Shown here: in pieces, positions 1 to 7,814 of the stretch
Layout of the letters: each line of letters opens with the position of its first letter
Numbering within the stretch: the first letter of the stretch is position 1
Assembly (NCBI GenBank): GCA_045806665.1
Contig: JBJMIW010000170.1
Span: forward strand, 1 to 32,771
Length of the DNA stretch: 32,771 nt
Direction: 5' to 3'
Source: Actinoallomurus sp045806665
GTDB taxonomy: Bacteria; Actinomycetota; Actinomycetes; Streptosporangiales; Streptosporangiaceae
Made by a program: the position numbers and the translations under genes
Notes under the pieces: generated by a model
Told to the model about the DNA's origin: nothing
What the model saw: the letters and a program-made list of their open reading frames with translations, nothing else
Databases searched by the model: none

Positions 1-276
1 AACGACGCGTACGGCCAGACGAAGACCGCGTTCGGCGTCGCCCTGCAGGCGGTCGAGAAGGCCGGCGCCTCGGCCGAGGACGTCGTACGGACCCGGATGT
101 ACGTGCGCGACATCGCCGACGCCGAGGCGGTCGGCCGGGCGCACCGTGAGCTCTTCGGCGAGGTCCGTCCGGCCGCGACGATGATCGAGGTATCCGCGTT
201 CATCGATCACCGGATGCTGGTAGAGATCGAGGTGGACGCCTATTGCGAGGCGCTCCAGGACGGAGGCGGTGCATGA
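1..276 (+). CDS. RidA/YjgF family protein (3' part only)
   Basis: The window opens inside this gene; about 91 C-terminal codons are present. The readable part contains the family pattern VVRTRMYVRDI, the HRELFGEVRPAATMIEVSAF stretch, and an end of the type MLVEIEVDAYC. RidA proteins hydrolyse reactive enamine/imine intermediates released by PLP enzymes, acting as cytosolic trimers; the conserved Arg of the substrate pocket would be in the RPAATMIEV segment. Its TGA overlaps the hisF ATG (ATGA), so the two are translationally coupled. A RidA-like gene beside hisF is a recurring arrangement in actinobacteria. The start lies outside the window. Confidence 0.85.
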   Translation, partial: NDAYGQTKTAFGVALQAVEKAGASAEDVVRTRMYVRDIADAEAVGRAHRELFGEVRPAATMIEVSAFIDHRMLVEIEVDAYCEALQDGGGA

Positions 277-1046
277 CCGTCGCGATCCGGGTCATCCCCT
301 GCCTGGACGTCGACGCCGGGCGGGTGGTCAAGGGCGTCAACTTCGAGAACCTCCGGGACGCCGGCGACCCGGTCGAGCTGGCCCGGCGCTATGACGCCGA
401 GGGCGCCGACGAGCTCACCTTCCTCGACATCACCGCCTCCAGCGGCGGGCGCGAGACGACGTACGAGGTCGTGCGGCGTACGGCCGAGCAGGTGTTCATC
501 CCGCTGACGGTCGGCGGCGGCATCCGTACGGTCGACGACGTCGACCGGCTGCTGCGGGCCGGGGCGGACAAGGTGTCGATCAACACCGCGGCGATCGCCC
601 GGCCGGAGTTCCTGCGGGAGGCGGCGCACCGGTTCGGCTCGCAGTGCATCGTGCTGTCGGTGGACGCCCGCCGGGTGCCCGCGGGCGGCGCGCCCACCCC
701 GAGCGGCTACGAGGTGACCACCCACGGCGGCCGCCGCAGCGCGGGCATCGACGCCGTGGAGTGGGCCGCCCGCGGCCAGGAGCTCGGCGTCGGCGAGATC
801 CTGCTCAACTCCATGGACGCCGACGGCACCAAGAACGGCTTCGACCTGGAGATGCTGCGTGCCGTACGCGCGGTGGTGAGCGTGCCCGTGATCGCGAGCG
901 GGGGAGCGGGCGCAGTCGAGCACTTCGTCCCGGCGATCGACGCGGGGGCCGACGCGGTGCTGGCCGCGAGCGTCTTCCACTTCGGCGAGCTCAAGATCGG
1001 TGACGTCAAGGAGTCCCTGCGCCGAGCCGGCCGCCCGGTCCGCTGA
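273..1046 (+). CDS. hisF: Imidazole glycerol phosphate synthase cyclase subunit HisF
   Basis: This 257-aa (beta/alpha)8 barrel matches the usual HisF length. With the HisH glutaminase it converts PRFAR plus ammonia into imidazole glycerol phosphate and AICAR in histidine synthesis (cytosolic). Visible motifs: RVIPCLDVDAGRVVKGVNF at the N terminus with the first catalytic Asp (residue 12), a central LSVDARR holding the second catalytic Asp near residue 130, TVGGGIR and ASGGAGAVEHF phosphate-binding loops. The ATG at 273 is chosen because it overlaps the upstream stop in ATGA and gives the family-standard N terminus; an in-frame GTG 10 codons upstream lies inside the preceding gene. hisH and priA/hisA should lie left of the window; hisI is 15 kb to the right. 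Confidence 0.97.
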   Translation: MTVAIRVIPCLDVDAGRVVKGVNFENLRDAGDPVELARRYDAEGADELTFLDITASSGGRETTYEVVRRTAEQVFIPLTVGGGIRTVDDVDRLLRAGADKVSINTAAIARPEFLREAAHRFGSQCIVLSVDARRVPAGGAPTPSGYEVTTHGGRRSAGIDAVEWAARGQELGVGEILLNSMDADGTKNGFDLEMLRAVRAVVSVPVIASGGAGAVEHFVPAIDAGADAVLAASVFHFGELKIGDVKESLRRAGRPVR

Positions 1047-1338
1047 CGCACGGCCCCGACGCCGACAGGCAGGGTGACGTCCGTCTCGAATCGCCGTCGG
1101 TGAAGCATGTTCACCGTTGATCGGGGCAAAAGGCGGGACGTGTCCCCCAGGAGCGACCTCGATCGTCCCGGAGTGCCGGCGGTGCGCCCGGCATCCGGAG
1201 GGATCGGGACGCCCGTTCCCGTATGCGGTCGGTGGCGGTCTGATCACGCATGATATGTCTTCCAACGATTCGCATTCGGGACATTCGGGCTGAAGTTGCC
1301 TCGGGGGATCGGGCAACGGCTCTGAGTAGGAGATGATC

Positions 1339-2385
1339 ATGCGTGCTCTTACGATGGTGCCGCACACGGCGGGATCGCTCCAGGCGAGCGAGGTCCCGGA
1401 GCCCACACGGGGCGAGGACGAGCTGCTCGTCGACGGTGTCGCCCTCGGCGTGTGCGGCACCGACCGGGAGATCGTCGCCGGCGATTACGGCTGGGCGCCG
1501 CCCGGCGAGGAGCGGCTGATCATCGGGCACGAGTCGCTCGGCCGGGTCCGGGAGGCGCCGGAGGGCAGTGACTTCCGCCCCGGCGACCTCGTCGTCGGCA
1601 TCGTCCGGCGGCCCGACCCGGTGCCGTGCGGTGCCTGCGCACACGGCGAGTTCGACATGTGCCGCAACGGCCGGTACACCGAGCGCGGGATCAAGCAGCT
1701 CCACGGCTTCGGGTCCGAGGTGTGGACGATCGAGACCGACTACGCCGTCCGCATCGATCCGGCGCTCGGGAACCTCGGCGTGCTGCTGGAGCCGGCCACC
1801 GTGGTCGCGAAGGCGTGGGACCACATACAGCGCATCGGCGACCGGGCCTGGTTCGAACCGCGACGGGTCCTGGTCGCCGGAGCGGGCCCGATCGGACTGC
1901 TGGCCGGCCTGCTCGGCGCGCAGCGGGGCCTCGACGTCCACGCCCTGGACCGGGTCACCGGCGGAGCGAAGCCGAAGATCGTCGCGAACCTCGGCGGCAC
2001 GTACCACACGGGCTCCCTCGCCGACGTGACCGCCAAGGTGAGTCCGGACATCGTCATCGAGGCCACCGGCGTCCCGCAGCTCGTCATGGACGCCATCGGC
2101 GACAGCGCGGCCAGTGTCGTGTGCCTGACCGGTGTCTCGCGCGCGGGCCATCGGATCGAGGTCGACGCCGGCGACCTGAACCGGCAGACCGTCCTGCACA
2201 ACGCCGCGGTCTTCGGCTCGGTCAACGCCAACCATCGTCACTACGCGCTGGCCGCCGAGGCCCTCACCCGGGCCGATCGGTCGTGGCTCGCGCAACTCAT
2301 CACCAACCGGCTGCCGCTCGACCGGGCGCCCGAGACGCTCGCGGGCGGCAGCGACGACGACGTCAAAGTCGTCATCGACCTGTAG
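1339..2385 (+). CDS. Zinc-dependent sugar/alcohol dehydrogenase (glucose 1-dehydrogenase-like, MDR family)
   Basis: A 348-aa medium-chain dehydrogenase. The N-terminal GroES-like half has catalytic-zinc ligands in GVCGTDREI and IIGHESLG, and a Cys-rich structural-zinc lobe PCGACAHGEFDMC around residue 100 with only three Cys. The Rossmann half has VLVAGAGPIGLLAG near residue 180. The C-terminal architecture resembles the glucose dehydrogenase branch, so oxidation of an aldose or polyol with NAD(P)+ is likely; the substrate is not determined. ATG 1339 is preferred over ATG 1333 because AGGAG (1328-1332) sits 6 nt before it. It is followed after 12 nt by a sugar transporter and then an aldo-keto reductase on the same strand, suggesting uptake and oxidation of one sugar. 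Confidence 0.85.
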   Translation: MRALTMVPHTAGSLQASEVPEPTRGEDELLVDGVALGVCGTDREIVAGDYGWAPPGEERLIIGHESLGRVREAPEGSDFRPGDLVVGIVRRPDPVPCGACAHGEFDMCRNGRYTERGIKQLHGFGSEVWTIETDYAVRIDPALGNLGVLLEPATVVAKAWDHIQRIGDRAWFEPRRVLVAGAGPIGLLAGLLGAQRGLDVHALDRVTGGAKPKIVANLGGTYHTGSLADVTAKVSPDIVIEATGVPQLVMDAIGDSAASVVCLTGVSRAGHRIEVDAGDLNRQTVLHNAAVFGSVNANHRHYALAAEALTRADRSWLAQLITNRLPLDRAPETLAGGSDDDVKVVIDL

Positions 2386-2397
2386 ATCGGGTGAAAA

Positions 2398-3810
2398 ATG
2401 GCCATTCAAGCTCCGGTGACCCGGCAGGAACACAACCTCGCACACGTCATCTTCATCAGCGCGGCGGCCGCTCTCGGCGGGTTCCTGTTCGGGTATGACA
2501 GCGCCGTCATCAACGGGGCCGTGGACGGCATCAAGGGTCACTTCCATGTCGGCGCCGGCGTCACCGGCCTGATCGTCTCGTCGGCCCTGCTGGGGTCCGC
2601 GCTGGGCGCGGCGGTCGCCGGCAGGCTCGCCGACCAACGCGGGCGCCTCATGGTCATGCGGCTGTCCGCCGTGCTGTTCGTCATCAGCGCCATCGGATCG
2701 ATGTTCCCGTTCGCCGGCTGGGAACTGACCTTCTGGCGAGTCATCGGCGGCATCGCGATCGGGATGGCCTCGGTGGTCTCCCCGACCTACATCGCAGAGA
2801 TCGCGCCGCCCGCCTACCGCGGGCGGCTCGCGTCGTTCCAGCAGTTGGCGATCGTGCTCGGCATCGCGATCTCCCAGCTCGTCAACTTCGCGATCGCCGC
2901 GCTGGCCGGCGGCAACACCCGGGGCCACATTCTCGGACTGGAGTCCTGGCAGTGGATGCTGGGCGTGGCGGCGCTGCCCGCCACGGTCTTCCTCGTCTTC
3001 GCGCTGGTCATTCCTGAGTCGCCGCGCTTCCTGGTCGCGAACGGCCGGCTGGCCAAGGCGCGGGAGGTCCTCACCGACGTGGAGGGCGACCAGACCGACC
3101 TCGACGCGCGGGTCGAGGAGATCCAGAGCGTGCTGCGGTCGGAGCACAAGCCGTCCCTGCGCGACCTGCGCGGTCACGCGCTCGGCCTGCTGCCGATCGT
3201 GTGGGTCGGTATCGGCCTGTCCGTCCTGCAGCAGTTCGTCGGCATCAATGTGATCTTCTACTACTCGGCATCGCTGTGGCACTCGGTGGGAATCTCCCAG
3301 ACCAACTCGCTGCTGATCAGCCTCTCGACCTCGATCATCAACATCATCGGCACGCTGATCGCCATCATGTTCGTCGACAAGATCGGCCGTAAGCCGCTGG
3401 CGCTGATCGGCTCGGTCGGCATGACGATCTCCCTGGCGACGATGGCGTGGGCGTTCAGCGCCGCGCACAAGGTGGGCGGCACCGACGTCCGGATCCCGCA
3501 CTCGCACGGCATGGTCGCGCTGGTCGCCGCGCACGCGTACGTGCTGTTCTTCGCGCTGTCGTGGGGTGTGGTCGTCTGGGTGATGCTGGGGGAGATGTTC
3601 CCGAACCGGATCCGGGCGGCCGCCATGGCGGTCGCCGTCGCCGCCCAGTGGATCGCCAACTGGCTGGTGACGGTGACCTTCCCGAAGTTGTCCGAGTGGA
3701 GCCTGTCCGGGGCGTACGTCGGGTACTCGATCTTCGCCGTGGTTTCGGCCCTCTTCGTGGTCAGGTACCTGCACGAGACCAAGGGCAAGAAACTGGAGGA
3801 GATGGGCTGA
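2398..3810 (+). CDS. MFS sugar:proton symporter (sugar porter family)
   Basis: A 470-aa inner-membrane transporter of the usual sugar-porter length with about 12 transmembrane segments. Diagnostic motifs are present in order: GYDSAVINGA in TM1, ADQRGRLMVMR after TM2, PESPRFLV after TM6, the sugar-binding LQQFVGINVIFYYSA in TM7, DKIGRKPLALIGS after TM8, and a C-terminal WVMLGEMFPNRIRA. This places it with GalP/XylE/GlcP-type importers of hexoses or pentoses; which sugar cannot be read. Start ATG 2398 has only a weak ribosome site (ggtgaaaa), consistent with reinitiation from the dehydrogenase gene ending 12 nt earlier. Operon context links import to the flanking oxidoreductases. Confidence 0.92.
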   Translation: MAIQAPVTRQEHNLAHVIFISAAAALGGFLFGYDSAVINGAVDGIKGHFHVGAGVTGLIVSSALLGSALGAAVAGRLADQRGRLMVMRLSAVLFVISAIGSMFPFAGWELTFWRVIGGIAIGMASVVSPTYIAEIAPPAYRGRLASFQQLAIVLGIAISQLVNFAIAALAGGNTRGHILGLESWQWMLGVAALPATVFLVFALVIPESPRFLVANGRLAKAREVLTDVEGDQTDLDARVEEIQSVLRSEHKPSLRDLRGHALGLLPIVWVGIGLSVLQQFVGINVIFYYSASLWHSVGISQTNSLLISLSTSIINIIGTLIAIMFVDKIGRKPLALIGSVGMTISLATMAWAFSAAHKVGGTDVRIPHSHGMVALVAAHAYVLFFALSWGVVVWVMLGEMFPNRIRAAAMAVAVAAQWIANWLVTVTFPKLSEWSLSGAYVGYSIFAVVSALFVVRYLHETKGKKLEEMG

Positions 3811-3838
3811 CGACCCGGACGAGCGATCGGAGAGGACC

Positions 3839-4825
3839 ATGACTTTGCCAACGGCCCGCCTGGGCACCACCGATATGCAGATCACTCGCGTCGGCTTCGG
3901 CGCCTGGGCGGCCGGGGGCTCTTGGGCGTACGGCTGGGGCCCGCAGAACGACGAGGAGTCGATCGCCGCGATCCGGCACGCGGTCGAGCAGGGCGTCAAC
4001 TGGATCGACACGGCGGCGGTGTACGGGCTCGGGCACTCCGAGAAGATCGTCGCCGAGGCGCTCAAGGGGCTCTCCGACCGCGACCACCCGTACGTCTTCA
4101 CGAAGTGCGGGATGCTCTGGGACGACGACGGCAACGTCTGTCGCGTCGCCCGGCCCGAGACGATCCGCCGCGAGGTCGAGGACTCGCTGCGGCGGCTCCA
4201 GGTCGAGCGGATCGACCTCTACCAGGTCCACCAGACGCCCGAGGACGGCACGCCGGTCCCGATGTACTGGGAGACCATGGCGGAGTTGAAACAGGAGGGC
4301 AAGGTCCGGGCGATCGGCCTGTCCAACCACACCGCGCTGCGGCTCGAGCAGGCCGGGCAGGTCGCGCACGTCGACGCGTTCCAGCCGCCGTTCTCGCTGA
4401 TCGACCGGACCGCCGCCCCCGAGATCGACTGGTGCGCCCGCAACGGCACCGGTGTGATCGTGTACTCGCCGATGCAGTCCGGCCTGCTCACCGGGGCGTT
4501 CTCCCGGCAACGGGTCGCCGCGCTGCCGGAGGACGACTGGCGGCGGCGCTCGCCGGACTTCACCAGCGGCCTCGACGCCAACCTGGCCCTGGCCGACGCC
4601 CTGCGGCCCGTCGCCGAGCGGCACGGCGTCACCCAGGGGGCCGTCGCGGTCGCCTGGACACTGACCTGGCCGGGCGTGACCGGCGCGATCGTCGGCGCCC
4701 GCGGCCCCGGCCAGGTCGACGGCTGGCTCCCCGCCGCGACGCTGGAGCTCACCCCCGAGGACCTGGACGAGATCGCCGCCGCCGTCGAGCGCACCTGCGC
4801 CGGCCGCGGCCCCGTACGCCCCTGA
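3839..4825 (+). CDS. Aldo/keto reductase
   Basis: A 328-aa cytosolic NADPH-dependent oxidoreductase of the AKR superfamily (TIM barrel). The catalytic tetrad is visible: Asp in NWIDTAAVYG, Tyr in AVYG, Lys in VFTKCGM and His in LYQVHQ. The NADP-binding GAIVGARGPGQVDG lies near the C terminus. ATG 3839 follows a purine-rich GGAGAGGACC, 28 nt after the transporter stop. As the third gene of the sugar cassette it may reduce or isomerise a keto-sugar intermediate. It converges with the minus-strand dehydratase, with about 50 nt between the stops and no strong terminator that I can see. Confidence 0.92.
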   Translation: MTLPTARLGTTDMQITRVGFGAWAAGGSWAYGWGPQNDEESIAAIRHAVEQGVNWIDTAAVYGLGHSEKIVAEALKGLSDRDHPYVFTKCGMLWDDDGNVCRVARPETIRREVEDSLRRLQVERIDLYQVHQTPEDGTPVPMYWETMAELKQEGKVRAIGLSNHTALRLEQAGQVAHVDAFQPPFSLIDRTAAPEIDWCARNGTGVIVYSPMQSGLLTGAFSRQRVAALPEDDWRRRSPDFTSGLDANLALADALRPVAERHGVTQGAVAVAWTLTWPGVTGAIVGARGPGQVDGWLPAATLELTPEDLDEIAAAVERTCAGRGPVRP

Positions 4826-4874
4826 CCGCCGACGCGCTTGGTCGAGTGACGCCCTGAACGCGCGTTCGTCGTCG

Positions 4875-5912
4875 TCAGGTCCGGGTTCCGCAGCGGCCGG
4901 CGGCGCGATCCGGCCAGGCGTCCTCGGTGACCAGGCGGCGCGCCAGCAGGGGCTCCCACCAGGCGCGATGGTCGCGGTACCAGCGGATCGTCTCCCGGAT
5001 CCCCGTCTCGAAGGGGATCGCCGGCCGCCAGCCGAGCTCCCGCCCGATCTTCCGCGAATCGAGCAGGTAGCGCCGGTCGTGCCCGGGACGGTCCGGCACG
5101 ACCGTCTTCAGCGAGGCGGGCAGCCCGAGCTCGTCGAGCACCAGATCGGCAAGCTCCTCGATGCTCGCCTCCGCACCCGTACCGACGTGGTAGGTCGCTC
5201 CGTCGACGCCGCGCTTGACGATCGTCTCGATCGCCCGGCAGTGATCCGCCACGGAGATCCACTCCCGGCGGTGCCGCGTCGAGGCGTACATCGGCATCGG
5301 CCGTCCCGCCAGCGCGTTCGTGACGAACAGCGGCAGGACCTTCTCCGGAAACTGGTACGGGCCGTGGTTGTTGGCGCAGTTGAAGATCGTCACCGGCATC
5401 CCGTACGTGCTGTGGTAGGTGCGCACGAGGTGGTCGGCCCCCGCCTTGCTGGCGCTGTACGGGGTGGACGGGCGGTACGGACTGGCCTCCGTGAACCCCT
5501 CGGCGGCGTCCAGCGGCAGGTCCCCGTACACCTCACAGGTCGAGACGTGGTGGAAGCGCCCGACGCCGACCCGGCGGCACACGTCGAGCAGCACCTGCGT
5601 GCCGAGGACGTTCGTGCGGAAGAAGCGCTCCGGCTCGACCACGGCGAGGCTGTTGTGCGACTCGGCCGCGAGGTTGACGACGACGTCGATGTCCCGGCCG
5701 CCCAGCAGGGCGAGCATCCGCTCCTCGTCGCCGATGTCCGCGTGTGCGAACTCGATCCCGTCCTCGAGCCCGGCGAGGTTCCTCAGGTCACCGGCGTACG
5801 TCAGGGCGTCGACCGCGATGATCCTGTCCGCCGGCTCGGCCGCGCGCCAGTGCCGCACGAAGTTCGCGCCGATGAACCCGGCCGCCCCCGTGACCACGAT
5901 CGTCCTCGGCAT
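4875..5912 (-). CDS. RmlB-like NDP-hexose 4,6-dehydratase family protein (SDR superfamily)
   Basis: A 345-aa extended short-chain dehydrogenase/reductase. The N terminus has the NAD-binding GAAGFIG, followed by DALTYAGDLRNLAG, LAAESH, a YSASK catalytic Tyr/Lys pair, NCANNHGPYQFPEKVLPLF and a dehydratase-like C-terminal domain. This is close to dTDP-glucose 4,6-dehydratase (RmlB). The usual STDEVYG active-site motif reads STCEVYG: the acid Asp is replaced by Cys (TGT codon, about 5545 on the plus strand). The sequence after AAESH is NSLAVVEP rather than VDRSI. It is therefore probably a specialised dehydratase or a related NDP-sugar enzyme, not housekeeping RmlB. No rmlA/C/D neighbours are present. 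A TATGCT -10-like box lies upstream at 5943-5948. Confidence 0.85.
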   Translation of the reverse strand: MPRTIVVTGAAGFIGANFVRHWRAAEPADRIIAVDALTYAGDLRNLAGLEDGIEFAHADIGDEERMLALLGGRDIDVVVNLAAESHNSLAVVEPERFFRTNVLGTQVLLDVCRRVGVGRFHHVSTCEVYGDLPLDAAEGFTEASPYRPSTPYSASKAGADHLVRTYHSTYGMPVTIFNCANNHGPYQFPEKVLPLFVTNALAGRPMPMYASTRHRREWISVADHCRAIETIVKRGVDGATYHVGTGAEASIEELADLVLDELGLPASLKTVVPDRPGHDRRYLLDSRKIGRELGWRPAIPFETGIRETIRWYRDHRAWWEPLLARRLVTEDAWPDRAAGRCGTRT

Positions 5913-5942
5913 CGCCCCCCTGTGCGTAGAGACCGAAGCCGC

Positions 5943-5948
5943 AGCATA
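5943..5948 (-). promoter_or_regulatory. -10-like box of the RmlB-like gene
   Basis: Minus-strand TATGCT fits the actinobacterial TAnnnT -10 pattern and lies about 30 nt before the ATG at 5912. A G-rich AGGGGGG next to the start would be the ribosome site. No good -35 is visible. Confidence 0.4.
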
Positions 5949-6280
5949 CCGGCGAGTTACGGCTGATCATTGGCGTGCGCCGTCGTCATACGGGCAGCAG
6001 ATGCCAGTGACCACTCTCTGGACGATCGACCTCAGAACTTCGTGAACTGGCGTGCAGGTAGCGCTGATCTGGCAAGCTGCGTCGATCATGCACCTGGCCT
6101 GCAGTCAGGGCATCTCGATGCTTCTCGGCATTGCACGCTTGATCACGTCGCCGTGTGCCATGAATGTGCCCTCACGATCGTTGACGCTTAAAGAAGAAAT
6201 GATCTTTTGAGACGGCGCCAGGACGTCACCAGGCAGCGACTTGTGGGGCACAAATACTAGCACGTATGCGCACGTACCAG
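5949..6280. other. Intergenic region without a recognisable gene
   Basis: Short frames here lack recognisable motifs. The right part (6180-6300) is noticeably AT-richer than the surroundings. It holds a GCACGTA direct repeat (6260-6266 and 6270-6276, 10-nt period), which could be a regulator site for the gene at 6406. Confidence 0.4.
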
Positions 6281-6405
6281 ACACTTAGCATTACGAATTA
6301 ACCAAGTGTTGAGGTCGGCTGGTGTCACGGATCGGTATGTGGATACCTCTTACGTCGTGGTCATGTGATCGGGATCACGCAGATTCACGATTTAGGGGGA
6401 AATTA

Positions 6406-6699
6406 GCGCTCAAGAAGCTCACCACAACAAGGATCTTGGCGGGGGCGGCCACGGGCGTCGTGCTGCTCGGCGGTCCCGCTCACGCGGACCGTCTTGTTGC
6501 CAGTCCGTCAGCCGTCTCGGACGTGTATCCGGCCGCTTGCTACAACACCACGCCCGGCTACGTTCCGCCGACCTGGTGCACCAACTACCCGCCGCCCGCG
6601 TATTACCCGCCGCCCGCGTATTACCCCGGCTACAACCACGGCTGGAACCGGTGGCACCACGGCGGGTGGGGCGGTTACCCGCACTACGGGCACCGCTAG
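6406..6699 (+). pseudogene. Small secreted His/Tyr/Pro-rich protein lacking its start codon (paralog of 7143-7418)
   Basis: The frame reads LKKLTTTRIL, a hydrophobic stretch ending LLGGPAHADRL, then a mature part with Cys, tandem PPPAYY units and a GWNRWHHGG/HYGHR tail. The intact neighbour at 7418 begins with GTG CTC AAG AAG CTC ACC; here the same position reads GCG CTC AAG AAG CTC ACC. The canonical start is thus lost by one T-to-C change, although the Shine-Dalgarno-like AGGGGGA is still in place and the upstream 90 nt are alignable between copies. The frame is open upstream to GTG 6322 or ATG 6337, but such starts would add residues encoded by the conserved upstream region ahead of the signal peptide. 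It is either a recently silenced copy or uses a non-standard start. Function is unknown; the His-rich mature part could bind metal (inference). Confidence 0.6.
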
Positions 6700-6965
6700 T
6701 CCGCCGGTAGCTATTCATTACGAGGGAAGATCAAGTAAGAGCCTGACAGGGTTCGAGCCCGGTTCGCGTGAGTGTGGTGCGGGCCGGACTCTGTCACGTC
6801 CTTGTCGGCGGCGTCGCGGAGGCGGTCCCTGGTTTTGCGGTGGACCGAACGAGGGTGGCGGTTCTTGAGTAGGAGGGATGAACGACGCCGGGGGACCCTG
6901 CTACTGACCTCGTCAGCGGCGATCTGGCCGCTCGCTCCCACAACAATGCCAAAGGATGCCTGACG
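6700..6965. other. Intergenic region, no gene supported
   Basis: Several overlapping frames exist on both strands, but none shows a family motif, a good ribosome site or codon bias that stands out. No insertion-sequence ends were recognised. Confidence 0.35.
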
Positions 6966-7039
6966 TGCGGACACATTGGCGAGCCACCGAGACGATCACA
7001 CCGTGATCAGCCATTATAGAGAATGGCTCAGTGTCCGTA
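6966..7039. repeat. Nested inverted repeats between convergent paralogs
   Basis: An outer imperfect stem pairs TGCGGACAC (6966-6974) with GTGTCCGTA (7031-7039). Inside are AGCCA/TGGCT pairing (6982-6986 / 7024-7028), a GATCAC acc GTGATC palindrome (6994-7008), and an alternative AGCCATT/AATGGCT hairpin (7009-7015 / 7022-7028). The elements compete, so this may be a structured RNA, a bidirectional terminator or a small decayed element. Confidence 0.5.
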
Positions 7040-7070
7040 ATTGACACGCATCCCACCGCACCCGAGCAGC

Positions 7071-7108
7071 GCCGTGGCCCCCTAGTGATGAAACAAGCGG
7101 GCCACGGC
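7071..7108 (-). terminator. Strong stem-loop downstream of the secreted-protein gene
   Basis: A perfect 10-bp stem, GCCGTGGCCC (7071-7080) with GGGCCACGGC (7099-7108), and an 18-nt loop. There is no U-run, as is common for actinomycete terminators. It lies 35 nt past the stop of the minus-strand gene. A second 7-bp stem (GCCGACT/AGTCGGC, 7110-7116 / 7137-7143) touches the stop codon itself. Confidence 0.65.
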
Positions 7109-7142
7109 GGCCGACTATCGCAGCCGAACTGAAATGAGTCGG

Positions 7143-7418
7143 CTAGCGGTGGAAGTGGGACCGATGTCCGTCCCCCTGGTCCCGGTGGTGCCACCGGTTC
7201 CAGTGGTTGTCGTGATGGTGCCGCCGGTCCCAGCGGTTCCATTGGTCTCCGTGGTGCGACTGGCCCCGGCCGTAGCCGTGGTCGCCGGGGTAGTACGTGG
7301 TCAGCGGATGGCTTGTGTGGTTGACGGAGAGACGGTCCGCGTTCGCGGTACCACCGAGCAGCATGAATCCCGCGGCAGCCGCCGCTACGATCCCCGTTGC
7401 GGTGAGCTTCTTGAGCAC
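7143..7418 (-). CDS. Small secreted His/Arg/Trp-rich protein
   Basis: A 91-aa protein with a clear Sec signal peptide: MLKKL, a hydrophobic alanine-rich core, and LLGGTANADR with a likely cleavage after ANA near residue 28. The mature part is very rich in His, Arg and Trp with WNRW units (QWNRWDRRHHH, HWNRWHHRD). The start is GTG 7418, supported by a perfect AGGAGG (7424-7429) five nucleotides upstream. It is homologous to the frame at 6406-6699 in signal peptide, WNRWHH motif and 5' flank, so the two arose by duplication and inversion. The family is not one I can name; metal binding or cell-surface association is a guess from composition. Confidence 0.8.
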   Translation of the reverse strand: MLKKLTATGIVAAAAAGFMLLGGTANADRLSVNHTSHPLTTYYPGDHGYGRGQSHHGDQWNRWDRRHHHDNHWNRWHHRDQGDGHRSHFHR

Positions 7419-7429
7419 TGATTCCTCCT

Positions 7430-7814
7430 AACGTCGCGATTGTCGGTGGTCCAATCGCAGGACCACGACGCAATTGGTATCCCGATACTCACGAGCGACA
7501 ACGGAAACTCGCCGATGCGTAATTGAATCGCAACTCTATGTGTCCAATGTGCTGGTATCCGCGATAACCCTCCGCCCTTCTCCTGATTGCATGCGCTTCC
7601 GTCCAATGCCGCGCGGTTTCATCTATTTCGGGCTGAAGGCCGCGTCCCCAGCGGATCGACGTCCGTATCGGAGGGGTGGGCCGGATCTTTGGCCGGTGGC
7701 CTGCCTTGGGGCGGGAGACCGGGGGCACACAAGCTGGTTGGCGATCTCGGGCATGAGAATGTGCCCTCCGCGATCGGCTCGCGCACGTAGCGCCAGGTCA
7801 GTCTGCCTATCCCT
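7430..7814. other. Upstream region of the secreted-protein gene, no gene seen
   Basis: The first 70-90 nt (to about 7510) align with the region before 6406, including the gtcgtggtc and ggataccc/tggatacc segments, so they are probably a shared promoter and 5' UTR. The rest shows no convincing coding frame and ends at the stop of the glutamine synthetase-like gene. Confidence 0.4.

Noticed and set aside
1111..4134. Very long minus-strand open frame (about 1,000 codons) opposite the sugar cassette
   Set aside because: Low-complexity Arg/Asp/Gly composition is the antisense of GC-biased codons; the plus-strand genes have full family motifs.
6034..6048. A 15-nt match (TCAGAACTTCGTGAA) to the 3' end of the glutamine synthetase-like gene at 7815-7829, as if a second ligase relic lay here
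   Set aside because: Upstream codons do not continue the similarity, and a single 15-mer repeat in 33 kb is near what chance allows.
6749..6763. GGGTTCGAGCCC looked like a tRNA T-arm
   Set aside because: No acceptor stem, anticodon arm or D-arm can be built around it.
6749..6974. Possible transposase relic between the secreted-protein paralogs
   Set aside because: No terminal inverted repeats, no catalytic motif and no consistent frame; only vague compositional resemblance.
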